The translations under genes were made by a program, and so were the position numbers. Shown one piece after another: positions 1 through 9,252 of a stretch of 64,000 nucleotides of DNA. Numbering within the stretch: position 1 is the stretch's first letter; every line of letters begins with the position of its first letter. Source of the stretch: Halomonas sp. (lineage in GTDB: Bacteria; Pseudomonadota; Gammaproteobacteria; Pseudomonadales; Halomonadaceae); assembly GCF_017983445.1 (NCBI RefSeq), contig NZ_JAGOBJ010000008.1, positions 124,001-188,000 on the forward strand, given 5' to 3'. Under the pieces are notes generated by a model, which saw nothing but the letters and a program-made list of their open reading frames with translations, had not been told where the DNA came from and did not search any database.

Positions 1-2
1 CT

Positions 3-836
3 GATGAAACGCCTGTAAGCATTGAGCAGTGGCTCGAACGAAGCTTGCAAGCCAGCCACTGCTATACCTTCCAAGCCCGGGCGGTGGCAATCAATTCTAT
101 TGATGTGCGTACGTTAGCGCTTTCCCACCGAATTCAGGATGGCATTCGCCAGCAGGTCGTGCAACAGCTTGATGGACCCTCCATCAGCGTTGAGCGCCGC
201 TCGCGGGTAGGCCAGCTAGCCTGGAGAGCTGATGGGCAAAGCAGTGAGTTTCCTTCGCTAAAAGGCTGGACGGAGCATACGTCACAGGTTTACGACATTA
301 GCTTGGAAGAGGGTGCGCGTGTTGCAGGGCGGGACGCGGTGAAGCTGCGTTTTGAGCCCCATGATAATCAGCGTTATACCCATGAATGGTGGCTGGATAA
401 CACCACGGGGCTGTTGCTCAAGCATGTGCTGAGCGATCCTACCGGTCGAATTCTCGAAACCTTTCAGGTAACCCAACTGCACGAGCCTGAGCGCTACGAG
501 GGACAGATTGTAGTGGACGCTACGCAGCCCGCTTCTGAGCCATCCTGGCATGCGGATTGGCTGCCGGAAGGTTTTGTCGCGCAGCCTGTTTCAGCGCAAG
601 GTCAAGGTGAAGAAGCCAATCAGCGCTTATATAGCGATGGCTTGGCAACGATAAGCATTTTTGCCGAACCTCAGGCGGCTACACAAAATCTCAAGAGCGG
701 CGTTAGCCAAATTGGTGTCTCCTCGATTGCGGTTGAAGCGCATACCCAAGGTGACTTGCAATGGCAGCTGGTTGGCATTGGCGAAGTTCCCCCGTCCATG
801 CTTCAGCGTATTGTTCATTCGGTCGAGTTTGATTAA
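3..836 (+). CDS. rseB: Sigma-E factor regulatory protein RseB/MucB (5' end outside window)
   Basis: Periplasmic negative regulator of the envelope-stress sigma factor system: RseB/MucB binds the anti-sigma factor RseA/MucA and senses lipid or lipopolysaccharide signals. The frame is open from base 3, so about 278 codons are visible and the start with its signal peptide lies upstream of the window. Seen here are the MucB-like N-terminal beta domain (HEWWLDNTTGLLLKHVL, typical of the lipoprotein-localisation-like fold) and a C-terminal domain (WLPEGFV through the end). The gene is followed by rseC and mucD, the usual algU-mucABCD order, which supports the call; algU and mucA should lie just left of the window. 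Confidence 0.88.
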   Translation, partial: DETPVSIEQWLERSLQASHCYTFQARAVAINSIDVRTLALSHRIQDGIRQQVVQQLDGPSISVERRSRVGQLAWRADGQSSEFPSLKGWTEHTSQVYDISLEEGARVAGRDAVKLRFEPHDNQRYTHEWWLDNTTGLLLKHVLSDPTGRILETFQVTQLHEPERYEGQIVVDATQPASEPSWHADWLPEGFVAQPVSAQGQGEEANQRLYSDGLATISIFAEPQAATQNLKSGVSQIGVSSIAVEAHTQGDLQWQLVGIGEVPPSMLQRIVHSVEFD

Positions 837-893
837 ACGTGATTAACGGTTAATGCCCTTTACTATGAATAAATTACGTCAGAGTAATGTGCA

Positions 894-1343
894 GTGATTA
901 GGCCCTCATGTGATGCTTTAACGCGTTACGGAAGCGTCATTGGCTATACCCGGCATGGGTTATTGGTTGATGTATCGGTTAAAGAGGCATGTCAGCAGTG
1001 TGCTCAAGGCCGAGGTTGTGGCATGGGCATACTGGCGCGGCAGCAACGCCAGCGCATCGAAGTAATCTCTCCCCATCCTGCCCCCTTACTTAGCGAGCGC
1101 TATCCGCTGGGTAGCCAAGTAATGCTTTCCCTTGAACGCTCAGATATAACGCTATTGGCGTTACTCATCTATGCATTGCCGCTTGTAGTGGCGCTGCTAC
1201 TAGCTGGATGCTTGGCCGCGGTAAACGTGGCGGAGTGGGCTGTTCCTGCCAGCTTTTTTGTAACCCTGTCAATCGGGTTGGTAGGTTTGAGGTATTTGCT
1301 TAGCGGGCGAACGGAACGCTTTCGCCCCCAGTTGGTCAGTTAA
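894..1343 (+). CDS. rseC: RseC/MucC family membrane protein (SoxR-reducing/positive regulator of sigma-E)
   Basis: 149-residue inner-membrane protein of the RseC/MucC family, which modulates sigma-E activity in the rseABC operon. A cysteine cluster near the N-terminus (C33, C36, C42, in CQQCAQGRGC) is characteristic. Two hydrophobic segments (about residues 82-107 and 113-136) are the expected transmembrane pair. The start is GTG; no earlier start keeps the frame. It lies 57 bp after rseB and 65 bp before mucD, so it is probably co-transcribed with both. The family assignment is firm; the biochemical role of RseC is poorly defined in general. Confidence 0.88.
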   Translation: MIRPSCDALTRYGSVIGYTRHGLLVDVSVKEACQQCAQGRGCGMGILARQQRQRIEVISPHPAPLLSERYPLGSQVMLSLERSDITLLALLIYALPLVVALLLAGCLAAVNVAEWAVPASFFVTLSIGLVGLRYLLSGRTERFRPQLVS

Positions 1344-1408
1344 TTGTCCTGCACCTCGCATGAGTTGCATTTCCTTCGTTTGATGTCTGCTTTAGTAGGA
1401 GCTCTTGC

Positions 1409-2830
1409 ATGAAGCGCTTGGTTCTCCCCTCGGCACTATGGCTATGCCTGATGGCACTTCTGACGATAGGTCAAAGTGCTTACGCTTATGATTTACCTGA
1501 TTTCACTGAGCTGGTTGAAGATGCCGCCCCCGGGGTGGTCAATATCTCAACAAGTCGCACCGTTCAACGCAGTAGCGCTCCTTCCATGGGTGGATTCGGC
1601 GGTCAGGAAATTCCGGAAATCTTTCGGCATTTTTTTGGCGACAGTTTTGGTGACAGTTTCCCCACGCCTCCAGGGAGTGGCCAGGGGCGTAGCGAAGAGC
1701 GCCAATCACTGGGTTCCGGATTTGTGATTAGCGAAGACGGCTATATCATGACGAATGCCCACGTGGTGCAGGATGCCGATGAAATTCTGGTGCGTTTAAA
1801 TGACCGCCGTGAGCTTCCTGCAGAACTCATTGGTAGCGATGCGCAAACGGACGTGGCCCTGTTGAAAATTGATGCAACGGGGTTGCCCGTTCTAAACCTG
1901 GGTAATTCTGATGATTTGAAAGTGGGTGAATGGGTTGCTGCTATCGGTTCTCCCTTCGGTTTTGATCACTCGGTCACGGCCGGCATTGTGAGTGCCATCA
2001 ATCGCACGTTGCCACGTGATGCTTACGTTCCGTTTATTCAAACCGATGTGGCGATAAATCCCGGTAATTCTGGTGGCCCGCTGTTTAACCTGGATGGCGA
2101 AGTGGTCGGGATCAACTCGCAAATCTTTACCCGCAGCGGCGGCTTTATGGGGCTTTCGTTTGCGATCCCGATTAACGTGGCCATGGATGTTGCCGATCAG
2201 CTACGCGAAGGTGGTCATGTTGACCGCGGCTGGCTAGGCGTCATGATTCAGCCGGTGTCGCGTGATTTAGCTGAATCGTTTGGCATGGAAAACGCCAGTG
2301 GTGCATTAATTGCCGACCTGGACCCTGAAGGTCCTGGGGCTAAAGGCGGCTTGCGCGCAGGCGATGTGATCATCAGCGTGAATGGGGATGAGGTTGATCG
2401 TTCAAGCTCGCTACCGCGTTTGATCGGTCGTGCAGCCCCAGGCAGTGAGGTAGAGCTGACCTTGATGCGTGATGGCGAACAAGTCACCGAAACCGTTGAG
2501 CTGGGTCAATGGCCAGATGCTGAAAAGGCAGAAGGCGAGGGCAGTAATAACCAGGTGCGCCTAGGGATTTCGGTCGCTGAGCTTGATGATACCGTGCGTG
2601 AGCGCTTGAGCATCGACGGTGGTGTTGAAGTGCGTCAGGTTGAGTCGGGTAGCGTTGCCGCACAGGCGGGCCTGCAGGTGGGCGATATACTGGTCAGTAT
2701 TGATCATCGCGGTGTTTCCTCAGCCGATGAGCTGTTAAGTATCGTTGAAGGATTGCCGGGTGATCGGGCAATTCCACTGCGTATATATCGTGACGGACGC
2801 TCACTGTTTGTCGCTCTGCGCCTAGAATAA
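1409..2830 (+). CDS. mucD: Periplasmic serine endoprotease MucD (DegP/HtrA family)
   Basis: 473-residue HtrA-family periplasmic protease and chaperone that degrades misfolded envelope proteins. The N-terminal signal peptide is hydrophobic and ends near AYA (about residue 26). The chymotrypsin-like domain carries the full catalytic triad: H118 (TNAHVV), D148 (TDVALL) and S221 (GNSGGPL). Two PDZ domains follow (roughly residues 265-360 and 380-470). It is preceded by GGAG seven bases before ATG. It closes the rseB-rseC-mucD group, and a 9-bp-stem hairpin lies 18 bp after the stop codon. Length and motifs match MucD/DegP, so the call is secure. Confidence 0.95.
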   Translation: MKRLVLPSALWLCLMALLTIGQSAYAYDLPDFTELVEDAAPGVVNISTSRTVQRSSAPSMGGFGGQEIPEIFRHFFGDSFGDSFPTPPGSGQGRSEERQSLGSGFVISEDGYIMTNAHVVQDADEILVRLNDRRELPAELIGSDAQTDVALLKIDATGLPVLNLGNSDDLKVGEWVAAIGSPFGFDHSVTAGIVSAINRTLPRDAYVPFIQTDVAINPGNSGGPLFNLDGEVVGINSQIFTRSGGFMGLSFAIPINVAMDVADQLREGGHVDRGWLGVMIQPVSRDLAESFGMENASGALIADLDPEGPGAKGGLRAGDVIISVNGDEVDRSSSLPRLIGRAAPGSEVELTLMRDGEQVTETVELGQWPDAEKAEGEGSNNQVRLGISVAELDDTVRERLSIDGGVEVRQVESGSVAAQAGLQVGDILVSIDHRGVSSADELLSIVEGLPGDRAIPLRIYRDGRSLFVALRLE

Positions 2831-2848
2831 GCCTTTTCCTGCCTATTC

Positions 2849-2871
2849 AGTCCGGCGGTTCACGCCGGACT
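2849..2871 (+). terminator. Hairpin after mucD
   Basis: A perfect 9-bp stem (AGTCCGGCG / CGCCGGACT) with a 5-base loop lies just after the mucD stop. The following bases are only weakly T-rich, so this may be a Rho-independent terminator or an mRNA 3'-end stabilising hairpin. Confidence 0.65.
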
Positions 2872-3023
2872 GCTGTTCCTATCCCCCGCATATCGCTACA
2901 ATAGCGCTTATCTTTTTAACGAAAATAGATAAAGCGGCTAAGGAGCCGACTGTTTTCGAGCTTTAAACTCTCGAGGCGGCCATTTTCAAGCCGCTTGCGT
3001 ATCACTAAGGCAGAACACTTTCG

Positions 3024-4841
3024 ATGTCCCATGACGTTTCTAGCAGCAAGCTCAAAAACATAAGAAACTTCTCGATTATCGCGCATATTGACCACGGGAA
3101 ATCGACCCTTTCTGATCGTTTGATCCAAACCTGCGGTGGCCTGACCCAGCGTGAGCTGAAAGAGCAAGTGCTCGACTCCATGGATATTGAGCGCGAGCGC
3201 GGTATAACCATTAAAGCGCAGTCAGTGACGCTCGATTATACGGCGGCCGATGGCGAGGTTTATCAGCTCAATTTCATCGACACGCCCGGGCACGTGGATT
3301 TCTCCTATGAAGTATCGCGCTCGCTGTATGCCTGCGAGGGGGCGCTGCTGGTGGTGGATGCAGCCCAAGGGGTTGAGGCGCAATCGGTGGCTAACTGCTA
3401 TACCGCCATTGAGCAGGGGCTTGAAGTATTGCCGGTACTCAATAAAATCGATTTGCCCCAGGCCGACCCGGATAAGGTAGCGCAAGAAATCGAGGAAATT
3501 ATTGGCCTTGACGCGACTGACGCCTGTCAGGTGTCAGCCAAGAGCGGTATCGGTATCGATGCTCTGCTTGAGCGGTTAGTACGTGATATTCCGCCGCCCA
3601 AAGGCGACCCAGATGCACCGCTGCAGGCACTAATTATTGACTCCTGGTTTGATAACTATCTGGGCGTTGTCTCGCTGGTGCGCTTGTTTGATGGCACGCT
3701 GCGCAAGGGCGAAAAAATCCGTATCAAGTCAACGGGCCGCGACTGGAACACCACCGAAGTGGGCATTTTCACTCCGCTGCGCAAAGAAACCAATATTCTG
3801 CGCGCCGGCGAAGTAGGCTTTATTGTCGCGGGTATCAAAGAAATCCACGGCGCGCCGGTGGGTGACACTATCACCCACACCAAAACGCCTGATGTGCCGC
3901 GTCTGCCGGGTTTCCAGAAGGTGAAGCCTCAGGTGTATGCCGGTATGTTCCCGGTCAGTGCCGACGATTACGAAGACTTTCGTGATGCGCTTGAGAAGCT
4001 CGCGCTTAACGACGCATCCCTGGAGTATGAACCGGAAAACTCGGATGCCCTGGGCTTTGGTTTCCGCGTTGGGTTCCTCGGCACGCTGCATATGGAAATC
4101 ATTCAGGAGCGGCTTGAGCGCGAATACGACATTGATCTCATTACCACTGCACCTACCGTGGTATACGAGCTCGCCATGAAAAATGGCGATGTCATCTATG
4201 TCTCCAACCCCTCCAAGCTTCCGGATATGGCAGACGTGGATGAGATGCGTGAGCCCATCGTACGGGCCAGTATGCTGGTGCCTCAGGAGTTCGTTGGCAA
4301 CGTGATCACCGAGTGTGAGCAGCGCCGTGGTACTCAGAAGGACATGCAGTTCCTGGGTAATCAGATTCAGCTGGCCTATGAGCTGCCGATGTCGGAAGTG
4401 GTCATGGACTTCTTTGACCGCCTAAAATCTATTTCGCGTGGATATGCGTCACTAGAGTACAACTTCGAGCGTTTCGAAGCGGCCAAGCTGGTGCGTCTGG
4501 ATGTGCTGATCAACAGTGAAAAGGTAGACGCCCTTGCGGTGATCATTCACCGTGATCACGCTCATAGCCGTGGCCGGTTACTGGTCGAGAAAATGAAAGA
4601 GCTGATTCCACGTCAGATGTTTGACGTGGCCATCCAGGCGGCTATTGGTGGTCAGGTCGTGGCGCGCTCCACGGTGAAGGCGCTGCGCAAGAACGTGACC
4701 GCGAAGTGTTATGGCGGCGACGTCAGCCGTAAGAAAAAACTGCTTGAAAAACAGAAAGCCGGTAAAAAGCGGATGAAACAGGTGGGGCGTGTCGAAATTC
4801 CCCAGGATGCCTTCCTCGCTGTGCTCAAGGTTAACGACTAG
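3024..4841 (+). CDS. lepA: Elongation factor 4 (LepA), back-translocating ribosomal GTPase
   Basis: 605-residue translational GTPase LepA/EF4, which acts on mistranslocated or stalled ribosomes and influences 30S biogenesis. GTPase motifs are complete: G1 AHIDHGKST, switch I in the RGITIKAQ segment, G3 DTPGHVDF, G4 NKIDLP and G5 SAKSG. EF-Tu domain II-like and EF-G III/V-like domains follow. The lysine-rich LepA-specific C-terminal domain is present, with [19 protein letters not shown] near the end. Length equals the family norm (about 600). It is followed after 14 bp by lepB, the classic lepA-lepB pair. A 150-bp gap separates it from mucD. Confidence 0.97.
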   Translation: MSHDVSSSKLKNIRNFSIIAHIDHGKSTLSDRLIQTCGGLTQRELKEQVLDSMDIERERGITIKAQSVTLDYTAADGEVYQLNFIDTPGHVDFSYEVSRSLYACEGALLVVDAAQGVEAQSVANCYTAIEQGLEVLPVLNKIDLPQADPDKVAQEIEEIIGLDATDACQVSAKSGIGIDALLERLVRDIPPPKGDPDAPLQALIIDSWFDNYLGVVSLVRLFDGTLRKGEKIRIKSTGRDWNTTEVGIFTPLRKETNILRAGEVGFIVAGIKEIHGAPVGDTITHTKTPDVPRLPGFQKVKPQVYAGMFPVSADDYEDFRDALEKLALNDASLEYEPENSDALGFGFRVGFLGTLHMEIIQERLEREYDIDLITTAPTVVYELAMKNGDVIYVSNPSKLPDMADVDEMREPIVRASMLVPQEFVGNVITECEQRRGTQKDMQFLGNQIQLAYELPMSEVVMDFFDRLKSISRGYASLEYNFERFEAAKLVRLDVLINSEKVDALAVIIHRDHAHSRGRLLVEKMKELIPRQMFDVAIQAAIGGQVVARSTVKALRKNVTAKCYGGDVSRKKKLLEKQKAGKKRMKQVGRVEIPQDAFLAVLKVND

Positions 4842-4855
4842 GGAATACGTCCTCT

Positions 4856-5659
4856 ATGGATTTTTCATTACTGCTGGTACTGGCCGTTGCAATTTCAGGG
4901 GTCATTTATTTTATTGATGCTGTCTGGCTGCGCCCCAAGCGGCGTGAGCGACTGGCCAAAGCGGAAGCAGCGACGGTCGAAGGCGTTGATGCCCCTACTC
5001 GAGATAAGCTGCTCAAAGAGCCATGGCCTGTAGACTATGCGCGCTCGTTTTTCCCGGTGCTTCTAGTGGTGTTGGTGGTGCGCAGTTTTATCGTCGAGCC
5101 TTTTCAGATTCCTTCAGGCTCAATGCGGCCTACGCTCGAAGTCGGTGATTTTATTCTGGTGAATAAATTCGCTTACGGGCTGCGTCTGCCGGTCGTGCAT
5201 AATCGCATTCTGGAAGTCGATGATCCTGAGCGCGGTGATGTAATGGTATTTCGCTTCCCCGATGAGCCCTCGGTCAACTTTATCAAGCGCGTTGTAGGCT
5301 TGCCGGGTGATCGTATTCGCTACGAAGACAAGCAGCTTTATGTCAACGGCGAACCAGTCGCTAAAACGTTGTTGGAAGAAGGCCCCGATGCCGCGCCGCA
5401 AGAGCTATTATTGGAAGAGCAGCTGGGCAGCGCAAATCATGCCATTTACAACAACCCACGCGATCCAGGGCCGCAAATGCGTGAAGTACAGGTCCCCGAA
5501 GGCCACTACTTCATGATGGGAGATAACCGGGATCATTCCAACGATAGCCGTTACTGGGGATTTGTACCCGAAGAGAATATCGTGGGACGTGCCTTTGCAG
5601 TATGGATGCATTGGGACGGCGGGTTGCCTAGCTTTAGCAGTGTGCGAAGCATCGAGTGA
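4856..5659 (+). CDS. lepB: Signal peptidase I
   Basis: 267-residue inner-membrane leader peptidase that removes signal peptides from exported preproteins. Two N-terminal membrane segments (about residues 3-21 and 63-80) precede the catalytic domain. The Ser/Lys dyad is visible: S89 in IPSGSMRPTL and K144 in NFIKRVVGLPGD. The box D/E motif MGDNRDHSNDSRYWG is intact near the C-terminus. These positions agree closely with the E. coli enzyme. It lies in the lepA-lepB-rnc-era cluster. Confidence 0.97.
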   Translation: MDFSLLLVLAVAISGVIYFIDAVWLRPKRRERLAKAEAATVEGVDAPTRDKLLKEPWPVDYARSFFPVLLVVLVVRSFIVEPFQIPSGSMRPTLEVGDFILVNKFAYGLRLPVVHNRILEVDDPERGDVMVFRFPDEPSVNFIKRVVGLPGDRIRYEDKQLYVNGEPVAKTLLEEGPDAAPQELLLEEQLGSANHAIYNNPRDPGPQMREVQVPEGHYFMMGDNRDHSNDSRYWGFVPEENIVGRAFAVWMHWDGGLPSFSSVRSIE

Positions 5660-5723
5660 GCGGGTTCAGTTTGATTTTGGTCAGTCATGTCACTTTAGTT
5701 AACGTCAATGACGTAGGAGCTCT

Positions 5724-6416
5724 GTGAGTAATTCCTTAAATGCTTTTTGCCGACGAATCGGCCACACCTTTGGCGATGAATCGCTTCTGGAGTTGGCCAT
5801 GACCCACCGTAGCTACGGTGGGCGTAACAATGAGCGCCTGGAGTTTTTAGGCGACTCGATTGTTAACTTCGTTATCGCAGAAGCTTTGTTTCAGCTTTTC
5901 CCTCAGGCGCGTGAAGGGCAGTTATCGCGCCTTCGCGCGCGTTTGGTGAAAGGCCAGACGCTGGCCGAACTAGCCCGTGAAATGGCTTTTGGCGAATGCC
6001 TGCGCCTGGGTTCCGGGGAGATGAAAAGCGGAGGGCATCGCCGTGAGTCGATTCTCGCCGATGCGGTTGAAGCGATAATCGGTGCCATTTATCTGGACGC
6101 CGGTATGGATGTCGTGCGGGAACGCGTTCTTTCCTGGTACGCCGAGCGGCTAGAGAATATTTCGTTACAAGATACCCAGAAAGACCCTAAAACACGCTTA
6201 CAAGAGTTTTTGCAGTCGCGTCAGGCAGCGCTGCCGCGCTATGAAGTGGTCTCTGTAAAGGGCGAGGCGCATGCCCAGACCTTTACCGTGGAGTGCTACA
6301 TTGAGCTACTAAGCGAGCATACCACCGGTAAAGGCCCTAGCCGCCGCCATGCTGAACAGCAGGCGGCAGAAGAAGCGCTTTCGTACCTTGAGAAAAAACC
6401 AGGAGACAAATCATGA
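5724..6416 (+). CDS. rnc: Ribonuclease III
   Basis: 230-residue dsRNA endonuclease that processes rRNA precursors and many mRNAs. The RNase III signature ERLEFLGDS is at residues 37-45, with the metal-binding acidic residues expected there, and the second acidic cluster [13 protein letters not shown] follows. A C-terminal double-stranded-RNA-binding domain ends with [18 protein letters not shown]. The start is GTG preceded by AGGAG. The stop codon overlaps the era start by four bases (ATGA), indicating translational coupling. Confidence 0.96.
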   Translation: MSNSLNAFCRRIGHTFGDESLLELAMTHRSYGGRNNERLEFLGDSIVNFVIAEALFQLFPQAREGQLSRLRARLVKGQTLAELAREMAFGECLRLGSGEMKSGGHRRESILADAVEAIIGAIYLDAGMDVVRERVLSWYAERLENISLQDTQKDPKTRLQEFLQSRQAALPRYEVVSVKGEAHAQTFTVECYIELLSEHTTGKGPSRRHAEQQAAEEALSYLEKKPGDKS

Positions 6417-7312
6417 GCCAATCCTGCGGCTTTGTGGCCATCGTCGGACGGCCTAACGTAGGCAAATCGACCCTCATGAATCGAATTCTGGGGCAAAAAA
6501 TTTCGATTACCTCACGACGTCCGCAAACCACGCGTCACCAGGTAATGGGCATTAAAACGGTCGAGGACACGCAGTTTATTTACGTGGATACGCCCGGCAT
6601 GCACATCATGTCGAAAGACCGTAATAAAGCCATCAACCGCTTTATGAACCAGGCGGCTACCCAGGCGCTGCGTGACGTCGACTGTGTGGTGTTTATTATC
6701 GACCGCACCCGGTGGACCGAGGAAGACCAGGCGGTACTCAAGCGCCTTGAACACGTTAAAGCGCCGGTGATTCTTGCGGTCAACAAGGTCGACCGTCTTC
6801 AGGACAAGGGTGACTTGCTACCTTGGCTTGCAGAAGTGGGTGCGCGGCGTGAGTTTGCAGCGGTTGTGCCTATTTCGGCCAAACACGGCACTCAGGTTGA
6901 TACGCTGGAAGAGGAAGTCGCCAAGTATCTTCCGGAAAGCGTGCACTTTTTCCCGGAAGATCAGATCACCGACAAGAGCCTGCGCTTTATGGCGGCAGAG
7001 CTTGTACGTGAAAAAGTCATGCGTCAGTTGGGCGACGAACTGCCGTATCAGATGACTGTCGAGATCGAAGAGTTCCGCGAAACCGAGCGGGTCACGCATA
7101 TCAGCGCGCTGATTCTGGTCGAACGCCAGGGGCAGAAGGTGATCCTGATCGGTGAAAACGGTGATCGGATCAAGAGCATTGGCCGCGAAGCGCGCCTGGA
7201 TATGGAGCGTGCGCTGGGTACCAAAGTCATGCTTAACATGTGGGTAAAAGTGAAGCGTGGTTGGTCCGATGACGAGCGTGCTCTGAAAAGCCTGGGGTAC
7301 GACCTCGATTGA
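6413..7312 (+). CDS. era: GTPase Era
   Basis: 299-residue Ras-like GTPase with a C-terminal KH domain that binds the 3' end of 16S rRNA and couples 30S maturation to growth. Visible motifs: G1 [10 protein letters not shown]3 DTPGMH, G4 NKVD and G5 SAKHG. The KH region includes [18 protein letters not shown]. Its start overlaps rnc by four bases and its end overlaps the start region of recO, so rnc-era-recO form a tightly coupled unit. Confidence 0.97.
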   Translation: MSQSCGFVAIVGRPNVGKSTLMNRILGQKISITSRRPQTTRHQVMGIKTVEDTQFIYVDTPGMHIMSKDRNKAINRFMNQAATQALRDVDCVVFIIDRTRWTEEDQAVLKRLEHVKAPVILAVNKVDRLQDKGDLLPWLAEVGARREFAAVVPISAKHGTQVDTLEEEVAKYLPESVHFFPEDQITDKSLRFMAAELVREKVMRQLGDELPYQMTVEIEEFRETERVTHISALILVERQGQKVILIGENGDRIKSIGREARLDMERALGTKVMLNMWVKVKRGWSDDERALKSLGYDLD

Positions 7313-8013
7313 GTGTTGCGATGTCAGCGGAGCCCGCGTTCTTACTGCACCGCAAGCCGTACCGTGAAACCAGTGCGTTGGTCGATTTATTAACGCTGAA
7401 TAATGGTCGCATACGCGCCGTTGCCCATGGCGGGCAGCGGCCGGGGTCGAAGTCACGTCAACGCTTGCAGCCGTTCACACCCCTGTTTGTTAGCTGGCGT
7501 GGCGAGCGGGATCTCAAGCGGCTTACCTTGATGGAGTCGCGGGGACAGACGGCGTTGCTGGCGGGCGAGGGCTTGCTATGCGGCCTTTACGCTAATGAAA
7601 TTGCGACCCGCTTATTACCGCTAGAGCTCGCTGCGGGCGATGTCTTCGCCTTCTATACGGCGCTGCTTGAAGCGTTACCCCTCCCTTCTGAACGGGCTTT
7701 GGCCTTGCGCCGTTATGAATGGGCGCTGCTTGAAGCGCTTGAAGCGACGCCGCGTTTTTGTACACCCGATGGCAATCCGCTAGACCCACAGGTTCGTTAC
7801 CGGTTTGATCCGCAGAGCCGCGCTTTTCTACCCGCGGAAAACGGACTCGAAGCTCGCGCACTGCGCTATGTAGAACAAGGCGATTGGCAGCATGCGGGTC
7901 TTGCCAATGTTTTAAAATCCGTTATGCGTGCCGCGCTGGCGCCGCATCTGGGGTCGACCGCGCTGCGCTCTCGGGAACTGATGGTGGCGCTGGCCCGCCG
8001 ACGTCAACCATAG
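7309..8013 (+). CDS. recO: DNA repair protein RecO
   Basis: RecO loads RecA on SSB-coated gaps together with RecR. The N-terminal OB-fold signature ([20 protein letters not shown], then a [10 protein letters not shown] segment) and the overall length (230-234 residues) fit the family. The zinc-binding cysteines of some RecO proteins are not present, as is usual for proteobacteria. The start is uncertain: TTG at 7309 overlaps the era stop codon, while an in-frame ATG at 7321 also gives a full OB domain; neither has a strong ribosome-binding site. Confidence 0.92.
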   Translation: MSVAMSAEPAFLLHRKPYRETSALVDLLTLNNGRIRAVAHGGQRPGSKSRQRLQPFTPLFVSWRGERDLKRLTLMESRGQTALLAGEGLLCGLYANEIATRLLPLELAAGDVFAFYTALLEALPLPSERALALRRYEWALLEALEATPRFCTPDGNPLDPQVRYRFDPQSRAFLPAENGLEARALRYVEQGDWQHAGLANVLKSVMRAALAPHLGSTALRSRELMVALARRRQP

Positions 8014-8046
8014 CCTACGCTTACGACTTTTCTTTTGGAGACAGTT

Positions 8047-8871
8047 ATGCATCCTCCTCGCATTCTACTCGGCGTTAATATTGATCATATCGCCACGCTG
8101 CGCCAGGCGCGCGGCACCCGCTACCCTGATCCGGTGCAGGCCGCTTTACTTGCCGAAGAGGCGGGCGCCGATGGCATTACTGTGCACCTGCGCGAGGACC
8201 GGCGCCATATTCAGCCCCGTGATGTACGGCTTTTAGCCGAAGTGCTCAATACCCGCATGAACCTGGAAATGGCGGTGACCGAGGAGATGCTTGCGCTGGC
8301 CGAAGAAGTGCGCCCGGCCCACGTGTGCCTAGTGCCAGAGAAGCGTGAGGAGCTTACGACTGAAGGCGGGCTGGATGTGGTAGGCGGCTTTGACGCTATT
8401 GCCAGCGCGTGCGAGCGGCTTAAAAACGCTGGTTGTGACGTATCGCTGTTTATCGATCCTGAAGAAGCGCAAATCGATGCGGCCCATCGCGCTGGCGCAC
8501 CGACGATTGAGCTGCACACGGGTGCCTATGCCGAAGCGAAGCCGGGCAGCGACGTGGCAAATGCAGAGTATGAGCGCTTGACCACTGCCGCCACGCACGC
8601 CGTATCGCTAGGCCTGGTGGTGAATGCAGGGCACGGGCTTCACTACCACAACGTAGAGGCGATTGCCGCGCTACCCGGGGTGAATGAATTAAATATTGGT
8701 CATGCCATTATTGCCCGTGCGCTGTTTGTAGGCATTAAAGAGGCCGTGCAGGAAATGAAGCGGCTGATTATCGCAGGTCAGGAGGCAGGCCTGATGGCCG
8801 CGTTGGATGCGCATGACCATGAACACGAACACGACCATGCGCATAATCACCATGAATGCTGTGGCCACTAA
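8047..8871 (+). CDS. pdxJ: Pyridoxine 5'-phosphate synthase with His-rich C-terminal tail
   Basis: PdxJ condenses 1-deoxy-D-xylulose 5-phosphate with 3-amino-2-oxopropyl phosphate to form pyridoxine 5'-phosphate, the last ring-closing step of the DXP-dependent vitamin B6 pathway. The TIM-barrel core is complete: [32 protein letters not shown], the [10 protein letters not shown] segment, [12 protein letters not shown] and [15 protein letters not shown] at 8047 is chosen because TTTGGAG lies seven bases upstream. The protein (274 residues) is longer than a usual PdxJ (about 240-250). The extra residues form a tail of alternating His, Asp and Glu ending in ECCGH, a likely metal-binding segment. 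acpS follows after 3 bp, as in many proteobacteria. Confidence 0.96.
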   Translation: MHPPRILLGVNIDHIATLRQARGTRYPDPVQAALLAEEAGADGITVHLREDRRHIQPRDVRLLAEVLNTRMNLEMAVTEEMLALAEEVRPAHVCLVPEKREELTTEGGLDVVGGFDAIASACERLKNAGCDVSLFIDPEEAQIDAAHRAGAPTIELHTGAYAEAKPGSDVANAEYERLTTAATHAVSLGLVVNAGHGLHYHNVEAIAALPGVNELNIGHAIIARALFVGIKEAVQEMKRLIIAGQEAGLMAALDAHDHEHEHDHAHNHHECCGH

Positions 8872-8874
8872 CCC

Positions 8875-9252
8875 ATGATCGTGGGTATCGGCTCGGATAT
8901 TGCCCGGGTAGCGCGTTTTACGCAGGCGATGGAGCGCCATGGGCCACGCTTTGCCAAGCGGATTCTGGGGGTTGATGAGTACGCCACCTGGCAGCAGAAG
9001 GGCGAACCGACGGCCTATCTAGCCAAACGGTTCGCCGCTAAAGAGGCGTTTGTAAAAGCGCTAGGGCTGGGCCTGCGCGGTGGTATGCAGTGGGGCGATA
9101 TCCAGGTCATCAATGATAACCTGGGCAAGCCCTATTTGCAGTTAAGCAATGAAGCCAAGCGGCTGATGCAGGCATCAGGTGCCACCACCAGTCACGTCAC
9201 GCTAAGTGATGAAGCCGAGTATGCCGTCGCCTTTGTCATTCTTGAGCGTTAG
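8875..9252 (+). CDS. acpS: Holo-[acyl-carrier-protein] synthase
   Basis: 125-residue AcpS-type phosphopantetheinyl transferase that converts apo-ACP to holo-ACP using CoA. The magnesium-binding and active-site residues are D8 (GIGSDIARV) and E57 in RFAAKEAFVKALG. Length is standard. It directly follows pdxJ (3 bp gap). Its last 17 bases overlap the 3' end of the convergent sensor-kinase gene. Confidence 0.95.
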   Translation: MIVGIGSDIARVARFTQAMERHGPRFAKRILGVDEYATWQQKGEPTAYLAKRFAAKEAFVKALGLGLRGGMQWGDIQVINDNLGKPYLQLSNEAKRLMQASGATTSHVTLSDEAEYAVAFVILER

